A DNA stretch of 64,000 bases, from positions 1-64,000 of the forward strand of contig JABLXR010000001.1 in assembly GCA_013178015.1 (NCBI GenBank), given 5' to 3'. Both the position numbers and the translations under genes were made by a program. Position 1 is the first letter of the stretch, and the number at the start of each line of letters is the position of its first letter. Shown here piece by piece: positions 51,074-60,895 of this stretch. Source of the stretch: Anaerolineae bacterium (GTDB lineage Bacteria; Chloroflexota; Anaerolineae; DRVO01). The notes under the pieces are model-generated. The model did not search any database, was not told where the DNA came from, and worked only from the letters and a program-made list of their open reading frames with translations.

Positions 51074-52144
51074 CTACTCCGGGGCGGGAGCCGAGTCAGT
51101 CGCGCGCTCAGCTGCCGGATCCGGAACGGCGAGCGGGTCCCGACCCAGGAGAAGGGCGACCCACGCCCACCAGAAGCCGAGGCCCCAGGCGACGTGCAGA
51201 GTGGCGAATACGACGGGCATCAGCGGCAGATAGCGCAGTCCGCCCGGCTCCCTGCGCGCTCGCATCAGCGAGAAGGCGAGTGCAAGGATGATGTATAGAC
51301 CCACAGCCAGCATCCAGAGCACCAGGGCCGGCCGCCACAGGAGGCCTACGAGAAGGCCACCAACAAGCCCGGCTACGAAGGCAGGCGCCACCAGATGGCG
51401 CCACTTGAGGGAGTCCGGGTGCTTGCGCAGCGTTTGCACCTTCCAGAAGCCGTACTGGAAGTACTGTCGCCACAGAGCGCGCAGCGAATCCCGCGGGAAG
51501 TAGGTGATCCTGATGTCTGGGGCCAGAAAGATCGCGCCGCCGGCTTTGCGTATCCTATGGTTGAGCTCGTAGTCCTGGTTGCGTACGAACCGCTCGTCGT
51601 ATAGCCCGACCTTGTCGAAGACCCAGCGGGGAAAGGCGCCCAGGTAGACCGTGTCCACGTACTGGGGCTCGTCTGAGTAATGGAAGGGCGATCCCCCGAT
51701 TCCGAAGGGGGACGTCGTGGCTAGGGCCACCGCTTGCCCCACGTACCCCTGGCCTCGGGCCCTCATCGGGCCACCGACGTTCCAGGCGCCGGTCTCCCGC
51801 AAGTGGTGGACGCAGCGCTCCACGTAGTCGGGGGCAGGTTCGCAATGGGCATCCAAGCGGATGATGATATCGCCGGAAGCGGCCCGGATGCCTCGGTTCA
51901 TCGCCTGAGGAACGGCGATCTGAGGGTTGTCGATGATCCGCACGGCTGGGAGTCCGCGAGAGTTCTCCCCAATCACCGCCCGCGTTCGATCGGTGGACAT
52001 GCCGTCTACAAAAAGGACCTGGGCGATGTGCCGTGCATAAGTCTGTGCCCTGAGCGCGTGCATCACATGCGCCAGGTGGGCAGCTTCATTGCGCAACGGG
52101 ATGACGACGGTCACTTGCGGATGATCAGAGACAGAGTCGCTCAT
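51074..52144 (-). CDS. Glycosyltransferase family 2, ExoA-like
   Basis: 356 residues. The GT-A domain shows VTVVIPLRNEAAHLAHVMHA, VDGMSTDRTR, NRGIRAASGDIIIRLDAHCE (metal-binding region) and RNQDYELNHRIRKAGG. Two C-terminal hydrophobic segments (FVAGLVGGLLVGLLW and ALVLWMLAVGLYIILALAF) suit an inner-membrane enzyme such as succinoglycan glucosyltransferase ExoA. Sugar unknown. Lies 33 nt after the heparinase-like gene, last of the second block. Confidence 0.85.
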   Translation of the reverse strand: MSDSVSDHPQVTVVIPLRNEAAHLAHVMHALRAQTYARHIAQVLFVDGMSTDRTRAVIGENSRGLPAVRIIDNPQIAVPQAMNRGIRAASGDIIIRLDAHCEPAPDYVERCVHHLRETGAWNVGGPMRARGQGYVGQAVALATTSPFGIGGSPFHYSDEPQYVDTVYLGAFPRWVFDKVGLYDERFVRNQDYELNHRIRKAGGAIFLAPDIRITYFPRDSLRALWRQYFQYGFWKVQTLRKHPDSLKWRHLVAPAFVAGLVGGLLVGLLWRPALVLWMLAVGLYIILALAFSLMRARREPGGLRYLPLMPVVFATLHVAWGLGFWWAWVALLLGRDPLAVPDPAAERATDSAPAPE

Positions 52145-52177
52145 CTCGGAAGCTGCCCAGTATCAGGGATTCTGACG

Positions 52178-54127
52178 CTAGCCAATTGTTGCCATCTCTA
52201 TCTTGGGTCTGCCAGCCTCAACAGTGCAGTGGACCCGGTAGGTACACCCACCTGCCGTGACCTCGATCACGTGTCCAGCCTCTGACGCTCGCACGGTGGG
52301 TCGAGAGACTAGGCCTTGAGAGACAGTCAGGCAGTACCCAGCGACCACTGTGCCTGCACCACCCCATCGGGCACGGATGACAGTGTGGGGCATGGCCGCT
52401 CCCAAGCGGTGAGCGCACCACCCTTGGATCGGATCATAGGATCCATGGCTGACCTCTACCGACAGTGGCGGGATGATCGGGCGGAAGCATGCTTGCCAAC
52501 CACATGAAGCCACCTCCACGGTAGATGCGGTGGTTGACTGCAGTAAGTACCCTGGGGCCAGATGCACGAAACTGTCGACCCCGAACTCACCCGCACCGGT
52601 GACGACATCGAGGACAACGAGACAGCCGCCACCGATGACTCCAATGGCTCGCCAGTGCCGAACCCACCCGGGCACGGTCGGGAACCCGGAGTAGCCAGCC
52701 GTGATGGTCCCGCCCTCAGCGGAGACTTGCCAGGTGACACCGAGCGGCCGAGCTCGTCGCCCAACCCGAAAGCGTCCCCAGATCTCACTCTGCTCCTGCC
52801 CGTTCACGGAGATGGTGTTGTGCGCGCAGGTACTCCGATAGTACTTACGCCACTCCACTGGGCCGTAATAGTCATCGGCTCCGCTGTCGATGACCACTCG
52901 CTCTCCGTCCACGCTCCACTCGTAGCTCAGAAGGTCACAGTGACCGTGGCCAGGCTGAAAGGAGGGCCCCAGCTCGCCGCAATCAACAACCAGATGGGCA
53001 TTCCGGGTTCGGTCGCGAATCCAGTAGTAGCCGGCTGCCGGCAGAGCTACGGGCACAGGCCCAGCGAGCTCGCTGCATTCTGCTGGCTCTCTCGCAGCCA
53101 CTCCGAGAAGTGCCTTGGCCGCAGCTATCAGACGCAGGCTTGGCACCGTCATACCCTGAGCGCAATCGTTCAGATAGGCCGTCTCTCCATCCGGGAATAG
53201 CATGGCTTCAGCACAGCTCACCATGCTGCTAAGGACGTCGAGGACTTGTGGAGGCAGCGATTGCTCGGTATCTCGCAGAAGCGCCGCGAGCTCAGCACAG
53301 TCCAGCAGCACCGCGCAATGATACATCGGGCTTCGCTCGAACTGAGCACCATCCGGGAGTACCTGCCTCCCCAGCTCTTTGATCAGCAGAGCCCTGCCCT
53401 GGGACAGCCACCGCTCAGGTAGGCTTCCCTCGAGGAACAGGCCGGCCCAGATCAAGGCCCTGGCGTTCTCGATCACATGGTTGTTTAGGAGGTGCACTTC
53501 CAGGTTCCGTCGTAGGTGAAGTGCCTGTTCATGGAGCGAGCGAACCAGAACCTGCCGGAACTCATGGTCGCAGGCCAATGCTACGCGCATTAGGTGGCAG
53601 GCCTTGAGCCAATTGACGATTCGCAGTGAGGTAGGATACGGGTCCCATCCGACAGTCTTGCCGATGGCGTTGCAGGCAATCCAGTCCGTTACCAGACTGC
53701 GAAAGGCACGATAGGCACGATCGTCACCGTGGTACCGGAAGGCGATGGCGAGATCATAGGCGTACTCAAAGTAATGTAGGTTGTAGCGCCAGAGCAGAGT
53801 TTCGCCGCAGGCTCCCCAATCGATCTTGCCGCGTTGATATGACCGACTCCTACCAAGAAAGGTGAAGTGGTAGGAAGGAGGCTCGTCTACGCACCTCAGG
53901 AGGTCACCGCGAGTCAGAAGCTCGTGAGTCTGCTGTGAAGCCCAGTCGGATCGCTCCCGTAAGTTCGAGGCTGCGCTTCGAAGCTGACGGCGGTACAGCC
54001 ACGAGGGGAATCCAGTACGGCGGTCCAGAGTCTTGCGAACTAGAGAGCTCAGCCGGCCCGCCATCTGTTCCGGCGTCAGATGGCGGGCAGTGTTCCAGTA
54101 GAGAGCAACAGACTCGGACAAGCTCAC
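52178..54127 (-). CDS. Heparinase II/III-like enzyme
   Basis: 649 residues. The N-terminal alpha/alpha toroid has NLHYFEYAYDLAIAFRYHGD and IGKTVGWDPYPTSLRIVNWL, typical of heparinase II/III relatives. The C-terminal beta-sandwich has HGHCDLLSYEWSVDGERVVI, and YRSTCAHNTISVNGQEQSE follows. These enzymes cleave uronic-acid polysaccharides by beta-elimination. No signal peptide is evident from GTG 54127, so it may act inside the cell or be exported by other means. Embedded between glycosyltransferases and overlapping the next gene by 4 nt, it may edit or degrade the cluster's own polymer. Confidence 0.85.
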   Translation of the reverse strand: MSLSESVALYWNTARHLTPEQMAGRLSSLVRKTLDRRTGFPSWLYRRQLRSAASNLRERSDWASQQTHELLTRGDLLRCVDEPPSYHFTFLGRSRSYQRGKIDWGACGETLLWRYNLHYFEYAYDLAIAFRYHGDDRAYRAFRSLVTDWIACNAIGKTVGWDPYPTSLRIVNWLKACHLMRVALACDHEFRQVLVRSLHEQALHLRRNLEVHLLNNHVIENARALIWAGLFLEGSLPERWLSQGRALLIKELGRQVLPDGAQFERSPMYHCAVLLDCAELAALLRDTEQSLPPQVLDVLSSMVSCAEAMLFPDGETAYLNDCAQGMTVPSLRLIAAAKALLGVAAREPAECSELAGPVPVALPAAGYYWIRDRTRNAHLVVDCGELGPSFQPGHGHCDLLSYEWSVDGERVVIDSGADDYYGPVEWRKYYRSTCAHNTISVNGQEQSEIWGRFRVGRRARPLGVTWQVSAEGGTITAGYSGFPTVPGWVRHWRAIGVIGGGCLVVLDVVTGAGEFGVDSFVHLAPGYLLQSTTASTVEVASCGWQACFRPIIPPLSVEVSHGSYDPIQGWCAHRLGAAMPHTVIRARWGGAGTVVAGYCLTVSQGLVSRPTVRASEAGHVIEVTAGGCTYRVHCTVEAGRPKIEMATIG

Positions 54128-55167
54128 CGCAGGTACCTGAACTGGTGGTCGAGGAGCAGGTTGCCGCTCCGGAGCCGGCGGCTGAAGTTCATCCGCGCCA
54201 CAAACCAGCTTGCCTCGCGCAAGGCCAGGTCAGCGTCACGCTCCGACCACCCGGTAGCCAGTCTCCCAGTGAGGAACAATGCCTTCGCCGCCAAAGCCAG
54301 TGAGGTCAGGACTTTCATCATGAAGGTGGCGTGTTTCGGATAGTGCTTTTCATAGAACACCAGAGTGCTCTTCCTGGTCTGAACGAAGACACGGCCCATG
54401 ATGTTTCTTGTCGAGCCGTGATCAAAGTGGATGACCTCGGCCTCGGGATAGTAGTATATGCGCCATCCAGCCTTCCTCATCCGGTAGCACCAGTCCATCT
54501 CCTCGCCAGTGAAGAAGTAGGCCGGGTCAAGCGGGCCGACCTCCTCTACGGCTCGGCGCCGTACCATCAGACATGCGCCTCTAACGAAGTCCACCGACTT
54601 GGCCTCATCATGAGTGTCGAACCTGGACACAGCAAGGCCCAGCGGTCGAGCGAGCCTCGAGAGGGCAGACCTGGCTCTGGCGTCATTCCTAAGGATACCC
54701 CGCAGTCCGACGCTGATTGCTTCTCGCAGGGGCTGCGGGAAGCTCGTTATGGAGGGCTGAAGAGTCCCGTCCTCATTCAAGAGTCTGCATCCCACCCCTC
54801 CAGCTTCTGGATGCTGGTCCAGGAATCTGCCCATGCGCTGAATGGCTGCCGGCCTCACCACTGTGTCAGGATTGAGTAGGAGGATGTATGGCGCTCCCAC
54901 AAGCGCCAGCGCCTGGTTGCAGGCAGCGGCGAACCCCCGATTGCTCTCGTTTATCAGCAGCGACGTGCCAGGAAACCCGGCAGCCACCATCTTGACGTCG
55001 CCCGTGCTCGAGGCATTGTCCACCACGCACACGTCCAGGGGCACAGCCGCTCCCTCGGAACTGAGGGATGCGAGACATCCTCGCAAATCGTCGTCGGAGT
55101 TGTAGTTCACGACTACCACTGATACGTTGGCCATGGTGGTACTGCCGTGCTCCTCGATACCCGTCAT
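54124..55167 (-). CDS. Glycosyltransferase family 2 (rhamnosyltransferase-like)
   Basis: 347 residues. GT-A motifs are VSVVVVNYNSDDDLRGCLAS, ESNRGFAAACNQALALVGA, LLLNPDTVVRP (metal-binding region) and GPLDPAYFFTGEEMDWCYRM. The pattern is that of WbbL-like rhamnosyltransferases, but the donor is not proven. ATG 55167 lies 10 nt after the GT4 stop; ATG 55134 is an alternative giving MANVSVVVVNY. The open frame continues upstream only by reading antisense through the GT4 gene. Confidence 0.85.
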   Translation of the reverse strand: MTGIEEHGSTTMANVSVVVVNYNSDDDLRGCLASLSSEGAAVPLDVCVVDNASSTGDVKMVAAGFPGTSLLINESNRGFAAACNQALALVGAPYILLLNPDTVVRPAAIQRMGRFLDQHPEAGGVGCRLLNEDGTLQPSITSFPQPLREAISVGLRGILRNDARARSALSRLARPLGLAVSRFDTHDEAKSVDFVRGACLMVRRRAVEEVGPLDPAYFFTGEEMDWCYRMRKAGWRIYYYPEAEVIHFDHGSTRNIMGRVFVQTRKSTLVFYEKHYPKHATFMMKVLTSLALAAKALFLTGRLATGWSERDADLALREASWFVARMNFSRRLRSGNLLLDHQFRYLR

Positions 55168-55177
55168 GCCCCGCTCA

Positions 55178-56287
55178 CTAGGAACAAAGTCCTCTCCCCT
55201 GGAACTCGCTACCGACCTGTTGACCGGTGAGTACACGCTCCAATCTGTCCGTTGCCCGCTCCCAGTCCATATGCCGAGCGGTAAGCTTGCCGTCGCGTGC
55301 CAGCTCGGCCGCCAGTCGAGGGTCTCCCAGCACTCGGAACACACCTGCCATAAGCCCCTCGCTGTCGCCCGGCTGCACCACGATCGCGTTCTTTCCGTGG
55401 ACTGCGAAGTCCCGCACACCGCCACAGTCGGCGACCACCACAGGAGCACCACACGCCATCGCTTCCAGTGGCGGGAGCCCGAAGCCCTCCATGAGGGACG
55501 GGAACACAAACACTGAGGCCCTCCTATAGCAGGCGGCCAGCTCCAGGTCGTCTCGAGGATAGCAGTATTCCACAGGGACATCGGTGTCCAACCGCAGAGT
55601 CGGATCCTGTGTGACAGCTAGCAGCCTCAGGCCTGCGCAGTCTCCCGGCACCGACCTAAGGCCCCGGAGCAGCACATCAAGGCCCTTCCACGGCTCTCTA
55701 CGCGCCAGCACCATCACCAGCCGTGACTCCCTGTCCGGGCTGTCATGTTCACCCGAGAACCTGATCGTGTCCACCCCGGCGCTGACGATGGCGCGCGGTC
55801 TCCCGCCCGCGCGCGAGATGGCAGCACCTAGCCACGTTGACACTGCTATGATCCGTAGGGGTAAGCGGTAGCTGAGAGCTGCCAGAGCAGCCTTGGCATG
55901 ACGACATCTTCGCTGCGGATCTATCGCGATGAAGCCTGGCTCGTATCCTTGCACCAGGTAGTGGGCCGGCTTGCCGTGTCCCAGGCCCCATAGAGCTGCT
56001 GCATATGCGGTCGGATAGTAGTTGGCCACCACCGTGTCATACTCTGGCCCAAGGGCACTCAACAGACGGTACATCGGTGCAGCCATGCCTGAACCTGAGC
56101 CGCGATAGACGATGCGCACGCGTTCGTCTAGGGGGAATGGAGCAGCCGAGCCCTCTGCCTGCGCTACGGGCAGCGTCACATCGTGGCCACGCGCTACGAG
56201 GCGGCTGGCAAACTCGGTCAGCACTCGGACTCCTCCTGACCTGGACAAGCGCAGAACCGGAATGGCCACCTTCATGGTCGTAGTCAT
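55178..56287 (-). CDS. Glycosyltransferase family 4
   Basis: 369 residues, GT-B fold. N-terminal acceptor region VAIPVLRLSRSGGVRVLTEF; donor region FPSLMEGFGLPPLEAMACGA and PVVVADCGGVRDF with the usual E-x7-E glutamates. Adds a sugar from a nucleotide donor onto a lipid-linked chain in the cytosol. ATG 56287 overlaps the preceding stop by 4 nt; ATG 56275 is another possible start. Confidence 0.88.
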   Translation of the reverse strand: MTTTMKVAIPVLRLSRSGGVRVLTEFASRLVARGHDVTLPVAQAEGSAAPFPLDERVRIVYRGSGSGMAAPMYRLLSALGPEYDTVVANYYPTAYAAALWGLGHGKPAHYLVQGYEPGFIAIDPQRRCRHAKAALAALSYRLPLRIIAVSTWLGAAISRAGGRPRAIVSAGVDTIRFSGEHDSPDRESRLVMVLARREPWKGLDVLLRGLRSVPGDCAGLRLLAVTQDPTLRLDTDVPVEYCYPRDDLELAACYRRASVFVFPSLMEGFGLPPLEAMACGAPVVVADCGGVRDFAVHGKNAIVVQPGDSEGLMAGVFRVLGDPRLAAELARDGKLTARHMDWERATDRLERVLTGQQVGSEFQGRGLCS

Positions 56288-57753
56288 ATGTCGCTCAGTG
56301 CAAGTGAGTCGCAGCAGCTTGCAGACGACTCACCAACCAGGCTCGTGGGCGTAACCCCGCGCCTCCCCCAATCGCTGCTGCGCAGACACCCCGCTGATCG
56401 GTGCCCCACCTCGACGAACGGCACACCCTTCCAGGCACTACACAGCATCCCGCTCACGAAGATAAAAGTACCCCATACCTTCTGTGAGGCGAACAACCCG
56501 CCTACGAGGTTCATCAGCACCAGTGCCACCAGAGCCATTACGTAGCCAACGGTCAGCAGACGTAGGTAGTCCCCAGGTCGGATGAACGTGTAGGCCCGTC
56601 TCGCACGTAGGTACAGGCCAGCCAGCAGTGCACACAGGAGCAGCAGGCCAACGGCACCTGTGTCGGCCAGTGTCTCCAGATAGTAGTTGTCGGCCGTGAA
56701 GTACTGGTCTGCGCCCAGGCTCCAGCGAGTGTAGCGTAGGCCGTTCCCCCATATCGGGCTCTGCGCGACCAGATCCCATGTCAGTCGCCATTGCCCGAAA
56801 CGCGATACCGTCCCCAGGGCCCAAGGCGGGATGCCCAGGTAGTCAGCTTCTGTGCCTGCCAGCATGGGCAAGGCCGCGGGCAGGTAGCGGAGCTTGGCGA
56901 GTGCCACCACGAGCGCCGACCCGCGCATCACATACGCCCCTACGACAACAACTGGGAGGGCAAGCGCTGCCAGTTGAAGGGTCCGCCGGGGCAAGTAGCG
57001 CCAGCCGTACAATCCCGCGGTGGCCAGAAGGGCCAGCACGGCACTGCGCGAGCTGGTCAACACGACTCCAGTGACCATCAGGCCAAACCAGGCTGTCCAT
57101 CGGGCTCTCCACTGGTGCCCAGCCTTGACAGCCAGGGGCAGCATCACGAGCGCCACAAAGGTAAGGTAGGCCGCGACCACGTTGTAGTTAGCTGCTCCTT
57201 CGACAAACAACCCTCTGGTTGCGCCAGCGGCTCCTCGCATCAGGTCCGACCTAGGCAACATGAGGTACTCAAGGACACTCACCAATGCCACCGCCGTGGC
57301 AGTGCGCACCAGCACCCGCGCCAGGCGTCTGACATCAGCCACACTAAGGCGAAGGCTTGTCATGAACACTAGGACCGGGAGGTATTGTGCCAACCGGAGA
57401 AGCACGAGACCGGCGTCGGCAAGCTGCCCTGAGGATAGGTGCCTGGCACCAAGGATGAGCGCGATCGTCTGCCAACCCAGGAGAAGCAACAACTGCCCAG
57501 ACGTCTGCACCAATCTCGGTCGTGGGTGGCCGCAAACCAACATTCGCAAGCACCACCCGAGCACCAGGCCAAGGATCACGACCGTGTCAGTCCCCAAGTG
57601 TACGGTGCGTTCCTGTATAGTCACCAAGGGTATGGACTGACTGAACGGAATCACGATGCACAACAGCACCAGACCTGCTCTCGGCTTGGCCGCCCAGACA
57701 GACGCGCTGATGGTGCCCAGACATGCAGCTAGTGCGAGGCCGCCAGCTACCAC
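56284..57753 (-). CDS. O-antigen ligase/polymerase-like membrane protein
   Basis: 489 residues with about a dozen hydrophobic segments. The extracytoplasmic region GNGLRYTRWSLGADQYFTAD then NYYLETLADTGAVGLLLLCA matches the Wzy_C/WaaL pattern (conserved GxxxxH/Y and the segment before a membrane helix). It either polymerises repeat units or ligates the chain. Start GTG 57753 is weakly supported. A 216-nt gap separates it from the preceding glycosyltransferase gene. Confidence 0.82.
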   Translation of the reverse strand: MVAGGLALAACLGTISASVWAAKPRAGLVLLCIVIPFSQSIPLVTIQERTVHLGTDTVVILGLVLGWCLRMLVCGHPRPRLVQTSGQLLLLLGWQTIALILGARHLSSGQLADAGLVLLRLAQYLPVLVFMTSLRLSVADVRRLARVLVRTATAVALVSVLEYLMLPRSDLMRGAAGATRGLFVEGAANYNVVAAYLTFVALVMLPLAVKAGHQWRARWTAWFGLMVTGVVLTSSRSAVLALLATAGLYGWRYLPRRTLQLAALALPVVVVGAYVMRGSALVVALAKLRYLPAALPMLAGTEADYLGIPPWALGTVSRFGQWRLTWDLVAQSPIWGNGLRYTRWSLGADQYFTADNYYLETLADTGAVGLLLLCALLAGLYLRARRAYTFIRPGDYLRLLTVGYVMALVALVLMNLVGGLFASQKVWGTFIFVSGMLCSAWKGVPFVEVGHRSAGCLRSSDWGRRGVTPTSLVGESSASCCDSLALSDI

Positions 57754-57969
57754 TACAACCCCGCCACGAACTGCGCGGTGGGCAGGTCTGCTACGTTCCC
57801 AGAAGCCAATTGCCTCCTCTCAGGTGCTTTCCACGCACCCAGTTCGGCCTTCTGCCTCTAGCACTCGGAGAGCCCAGGAACAAGCCGTCTAGTGCACTGT
57901 GGAGATCCGCTTCGAGCCCCTTTGCCGCCCGCGCCACGCCCCTCCTCGCGGATCCCCGGATGTACCACT

Positions 57970-59211
57970 TCAGCGAGCCACGCCGGTATGAAGCACACAA
58001 GCGGACCCGGACAGCGCAATCGACACGCCGCTCGCTCTGATATGGCTGAGCAACGCAGCGAGTGCTGCCGGTGCGTCGGCCAGTGCGGTCGCCGCAGGCG
58101 AGGGCCCGACGGGCGCGCGTCCAAGGCGGCGACGCACCCGGCGGATGAGCTTTGGAGTCAGGTCCGCAAGCGCCGAACCTAAGACCATCGCTGCGCCGTA
58201 CGGCATTGCGACGCCCAGGGCTCGGCATGTGTGGGGAAACGCGCGTAGCGTGGCGCCAAGGTAGTCTGGATGGTGCGACACGCACAGCGCCATCAGCAGA
58301 GGCAGGTTGAACTCCGCCACAAGATCCTCTCGCCCCACCTCGCGCAGCGCTGCCAAGGCCGAGTCTGCCCACACAGTCTGCACGCTGTAGAAACGAGGTA
58401 CAACATCACTCCAGTGGTAATCCTGCTTCCCCTTCAGGAGAGGCGCGTCCTCGAGCCGGCCCTTGTGCTTCCTGGCGGAGCTGCTGCCCGCCCCGCTCCA
58501 CGCCGAGGTGCCGCCCATGATGAGGGGGTAGTCCACGCTGCACAACCTAGTTGTGAAGTTGGCCACAGCCAACGCTCCGTACACGTCTGGACTCAAACCT
58601 TTGAAGTACGCCCCGGTCCGAGCCCGGACTTCCTCCAGGCACCGCCTCTTCACGAACCCATGGTAGACCCTCGGGAGCCCTGTCTCGTAGTAGCGCTGCG
58701 CCGCCCGACGGACACACCTTCGCATCTCGCACTCAGCGTCGTGGTAGGTCAAACCACCGCAGAACGGACGGACATATAGGTTGCCAGCGAAGGGCATCAG
58801 TCGTGGATGAACGGCCACATCCGGCCAGTAGTAGTCCGCCAAAGGCCTGTTCCAGACGGCGTCTACTCCTTCCGCACTGGCCCACTCAAGCACCGCAACA
58901 GCTTCGGGATTGATGCCATCGTCATCTCCCAGGAAGCAAACATACTCCCCAGTAGCATGACACAGCGCTGCATCGAAGTCATCCGCCATCGCTCCAGAGG
59001 CTGGGGTATGGTGGTACACCAGTCTTGAGTCGCCCGACCAGGACTCTAGTTGCGAGCCCAGACCATCATCGTCGCTGGTGTCGTAGATCACCAGCTCAAC
59101 ACGAGCGCTCGGCATTCCGAGCACCAGTCCTGCAAGACGTGCTGCATACTGCTGTCGATTCCTGGTTGGGACGATCACGGACAAAAGTGGTTGCACTGCT
59201 ACCTCGCCCAT
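57970..59211 (-). CDS. Glycosyltransferase family 2
   Basis: 413 residues. GT-A opening LLSVIVPTRNRQQYAARLAG, then YDTSDDDGLGSQLESWSGD, SGAMADDFDAALCHATGEYV and the metal site CFLGDDDGINPEAV. The C-terminal third is basic with few recognisable features, and includes a short Ala/Leu-rich stretch. The acceptor and sugar are unknown. It is placed after the flippase and before the ligase, with 49 nt to the flippase gene. Confidence 0.8.
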   Translation of the reverse strand: MGEVAVQPLLSVIVPTRNRQQYAARLAGLVLGMPSARVELVIYDTSDDDGLGSQLESWSGDSRLVYHHTPASGAMADDFDAALCHATGEYVCFLGDDDGINPEAVAVLEWASAEGVDAVWNRPLADYYWPDVAVHPRLMPFAGNLYVRPFCGGLTYHDAECEMRRCVRRAAQRYYETGLPRVYHGFVKRRCLEEVRARTGAYFKGLSPDVYGALAVANFTTRLCSVDYPLIMGGTSAWSGAGSSSARKHKGRLEDAPLLKGKQDYHWSDVVPRFYSVQTVWADSALAALREVGREDLVAEFNLPLLMALCVSHHPDYLGATLRAFPHTCRALGVAMPYGAAMVLGSALADLTPKLIRRVRRRLGRAPVGPSPAATALADAPAALAALLSHIRASGVSIALSGSACVLHTGVAR

Positions 59212-59260
59212 CGCAGCGCAAGCAGGTTCTGATAGCCCCAGGCGGTACGGCGGTGGTCAG

Positions 59261-60778
59261 TCATAGCGCTCTTCCAATCACTCCGAGCCCGGAGGCGAAG
59301 CCAGCGGCCAGGCGGCGAGTCTCCGAGGAGGACAGGGCCGAACCAAGCAAGGCAAGGCCAGCCAATCCCACTATCCAGATGATCAGCTCAAGCCTGGAGG
59401 AGGGAGGCGGCACTAGCCACTTGGCCAGACCAAGAAATGCTCCGCTCACGAGCGCAGGTGGAAGGACATCGGCAACATACCAATGCCACGGACTCCCCAA
59501 GGGCAGCCGTCTATGCAACATAGCGATGTACGCGGGCAACGACAGGCCATTCAGCAACATCCAAGCCACACAGGCACCCACCACCCCAATCCGGTCAACG
59601 AGCAGCATCAGCACCGGAACCGTAGCAGCAGCACCTGCCAGGCCGATCTTGAGGCTGAGATCTGTCCATCCGCTGGCAAGAGTAAGCACATGTGGTACCG
59701 TCGTGAGAGCTAGGCAGGCCGATCCGGCCACCAGTACCGCTACCAGCCGGCCAGTCTGCTGCGCCGTGGCTACATCCCCCGTCCAGGCCAAGACCACTTC
59801 CCCTGGGAAGGCCACCAGTAACAGGGCCGGCGGCAAGACAAGAGCCGCTACCACCTGCGAACTCCTGTGGTAGAGAACCACCAATCGGGACAGGTCATTG
59901 GCTGAGACGAGCTCGGTCATCCTGGGGAAGAGGGCATTCGTCATCGGTCTAGACAGTAGTAGTGGAACCTGAGCCACAACGCTGGCCAGACTGTAGTAGC
60001 CGAGAACCTCCAGGGTGAAGGTCCTGCTAACGACAAGTTTGTCGATCTGGGTAAGAACGCCACTCAGAACGGTGATGCCCGCCATCCCCGCAGAGTAGCG
60101 CCAGACGCCCCTCAGCACCTCAGGCCTGAACGAGGGCGGCCTGTCGGCGACGGGCAGCGCCCGCCAGAGAGCATGTCTGATCGCCACAACCTGGCCGGCA
60201 TTCACAGCCACTTGCCACCAGAAGTAAGCCTCGATCGACGGAGAGACGAATACCAACACCGCCACGGCGCCCAGCCCGCGAACCAGGCCTGCCGCGATGA
60301 CGATACCGTTTGACAGCACCTGGCGCTGCAGGCCCATCAGACCACCCAAGTACATGGCAGACGGGAGCTGAAGGGAGACCGCCAGACCCATGAGCACAAC
60401 CGCATTCTGCACCTGCGTCACGGTCAGTGTCTCGACGGTCACCCATCTGACCGCGATTAGGGCAGAGCCAGCCACGATCCCGACCGCTATCGTGATGGAG
60501 ATGCCCCAGAACACGGTCTCGATGGTCCGGACCAGCTCCCTGCATTGTGATGCAGATTGACCTGATGCAGAAAGCCGAGCGACCTCGCGGTTGAGTGTTC
60601 CACTCAGGCCGATATCCAGGAAACTGAGGAGGCCGAGGAGGACGGTGTAGAACCCAACTAGGCCGTAGGCTTCGACCCCAAGCAGATTCGCGTAGACGGG
60701 TACGAAGAGCCAGCCCAGAGCCACGCTGGCGCCTCGGCCAACGTAGTTTGCCAGTACGTTCCGCCGAAGTAGGGTCAC
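59261..60778 (-). CDS. Wzx-type polysaccharide flippase
   Basis: 505 residues with about 12-14 hydrophobic segments. The start VLANYVGRGASVALGWLFVP and the region LGVEAYGLVGFYTVLLGLLS then FLDIGLSGTLNREVARL are typical of the polysaccharide transport (PST/MOP) family, which flips undecaprenyl-linked repeat units across the membrane. GTG 60778 is the likely start. Together with the ligase/polymerase-like gene it makes a Wzy-dependent route plausible. The next upstream gene is 117 nt away. Confidence 0.88.
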   Translation of the reverse strand: MTLLRRNVLANYVGRGASVALGWLFVPVYANLLGVEAYGLVGFYTVLLGLLSFLDIGLSGTLNREVARLSASGQSASQCRELVRTIETVFWGISITIAVGIVAGSALIAVRWVTVETLTVTQVQNAVVLMGLAVSLQLPSAMYLGGLMGLQRQVLSNGIVIAAGLVRGLGAVAVLVFVSPSIEAYFWWQVAVNAGQVVAIRHALWRALPVADRPPSFRPEVLRGVWRYSAGMAGITVLSGVLTQIDKLVVSRTFTLEVLGYYSLASVVAQVPLLLSRPMTNALFPRMTELVSANDLSRLVVLYHRSSQVVAALVLPPALLLVAFPGEVVLAWTGDVATAQQTGRLVAVLVAGSACLALTTVPHVLTLASGWTDLSLKIGLAGAAATVPVLMLLVDRIGVVGACVAWMLLNGLSLPAYIAMLHRRLPLGSPWHWYVADVLPPALVSGAFLGLAKWLVPPPSSRLELIIWIVGLAGLALLGSALSSSETRRLAAGFASGLGVIGRAL

Positions 60779-60895
60779 TCGTGCCTATGCTGCGGGCAAG
60801 AATGGGCTGGCAGCAGGGAGTCTGCCACGTCGTTGCCAGCCGCCGGGGCCATCCGAGCCAACAGGTTCAGGTACCCTTAGAGAGCGAGCCATGGG

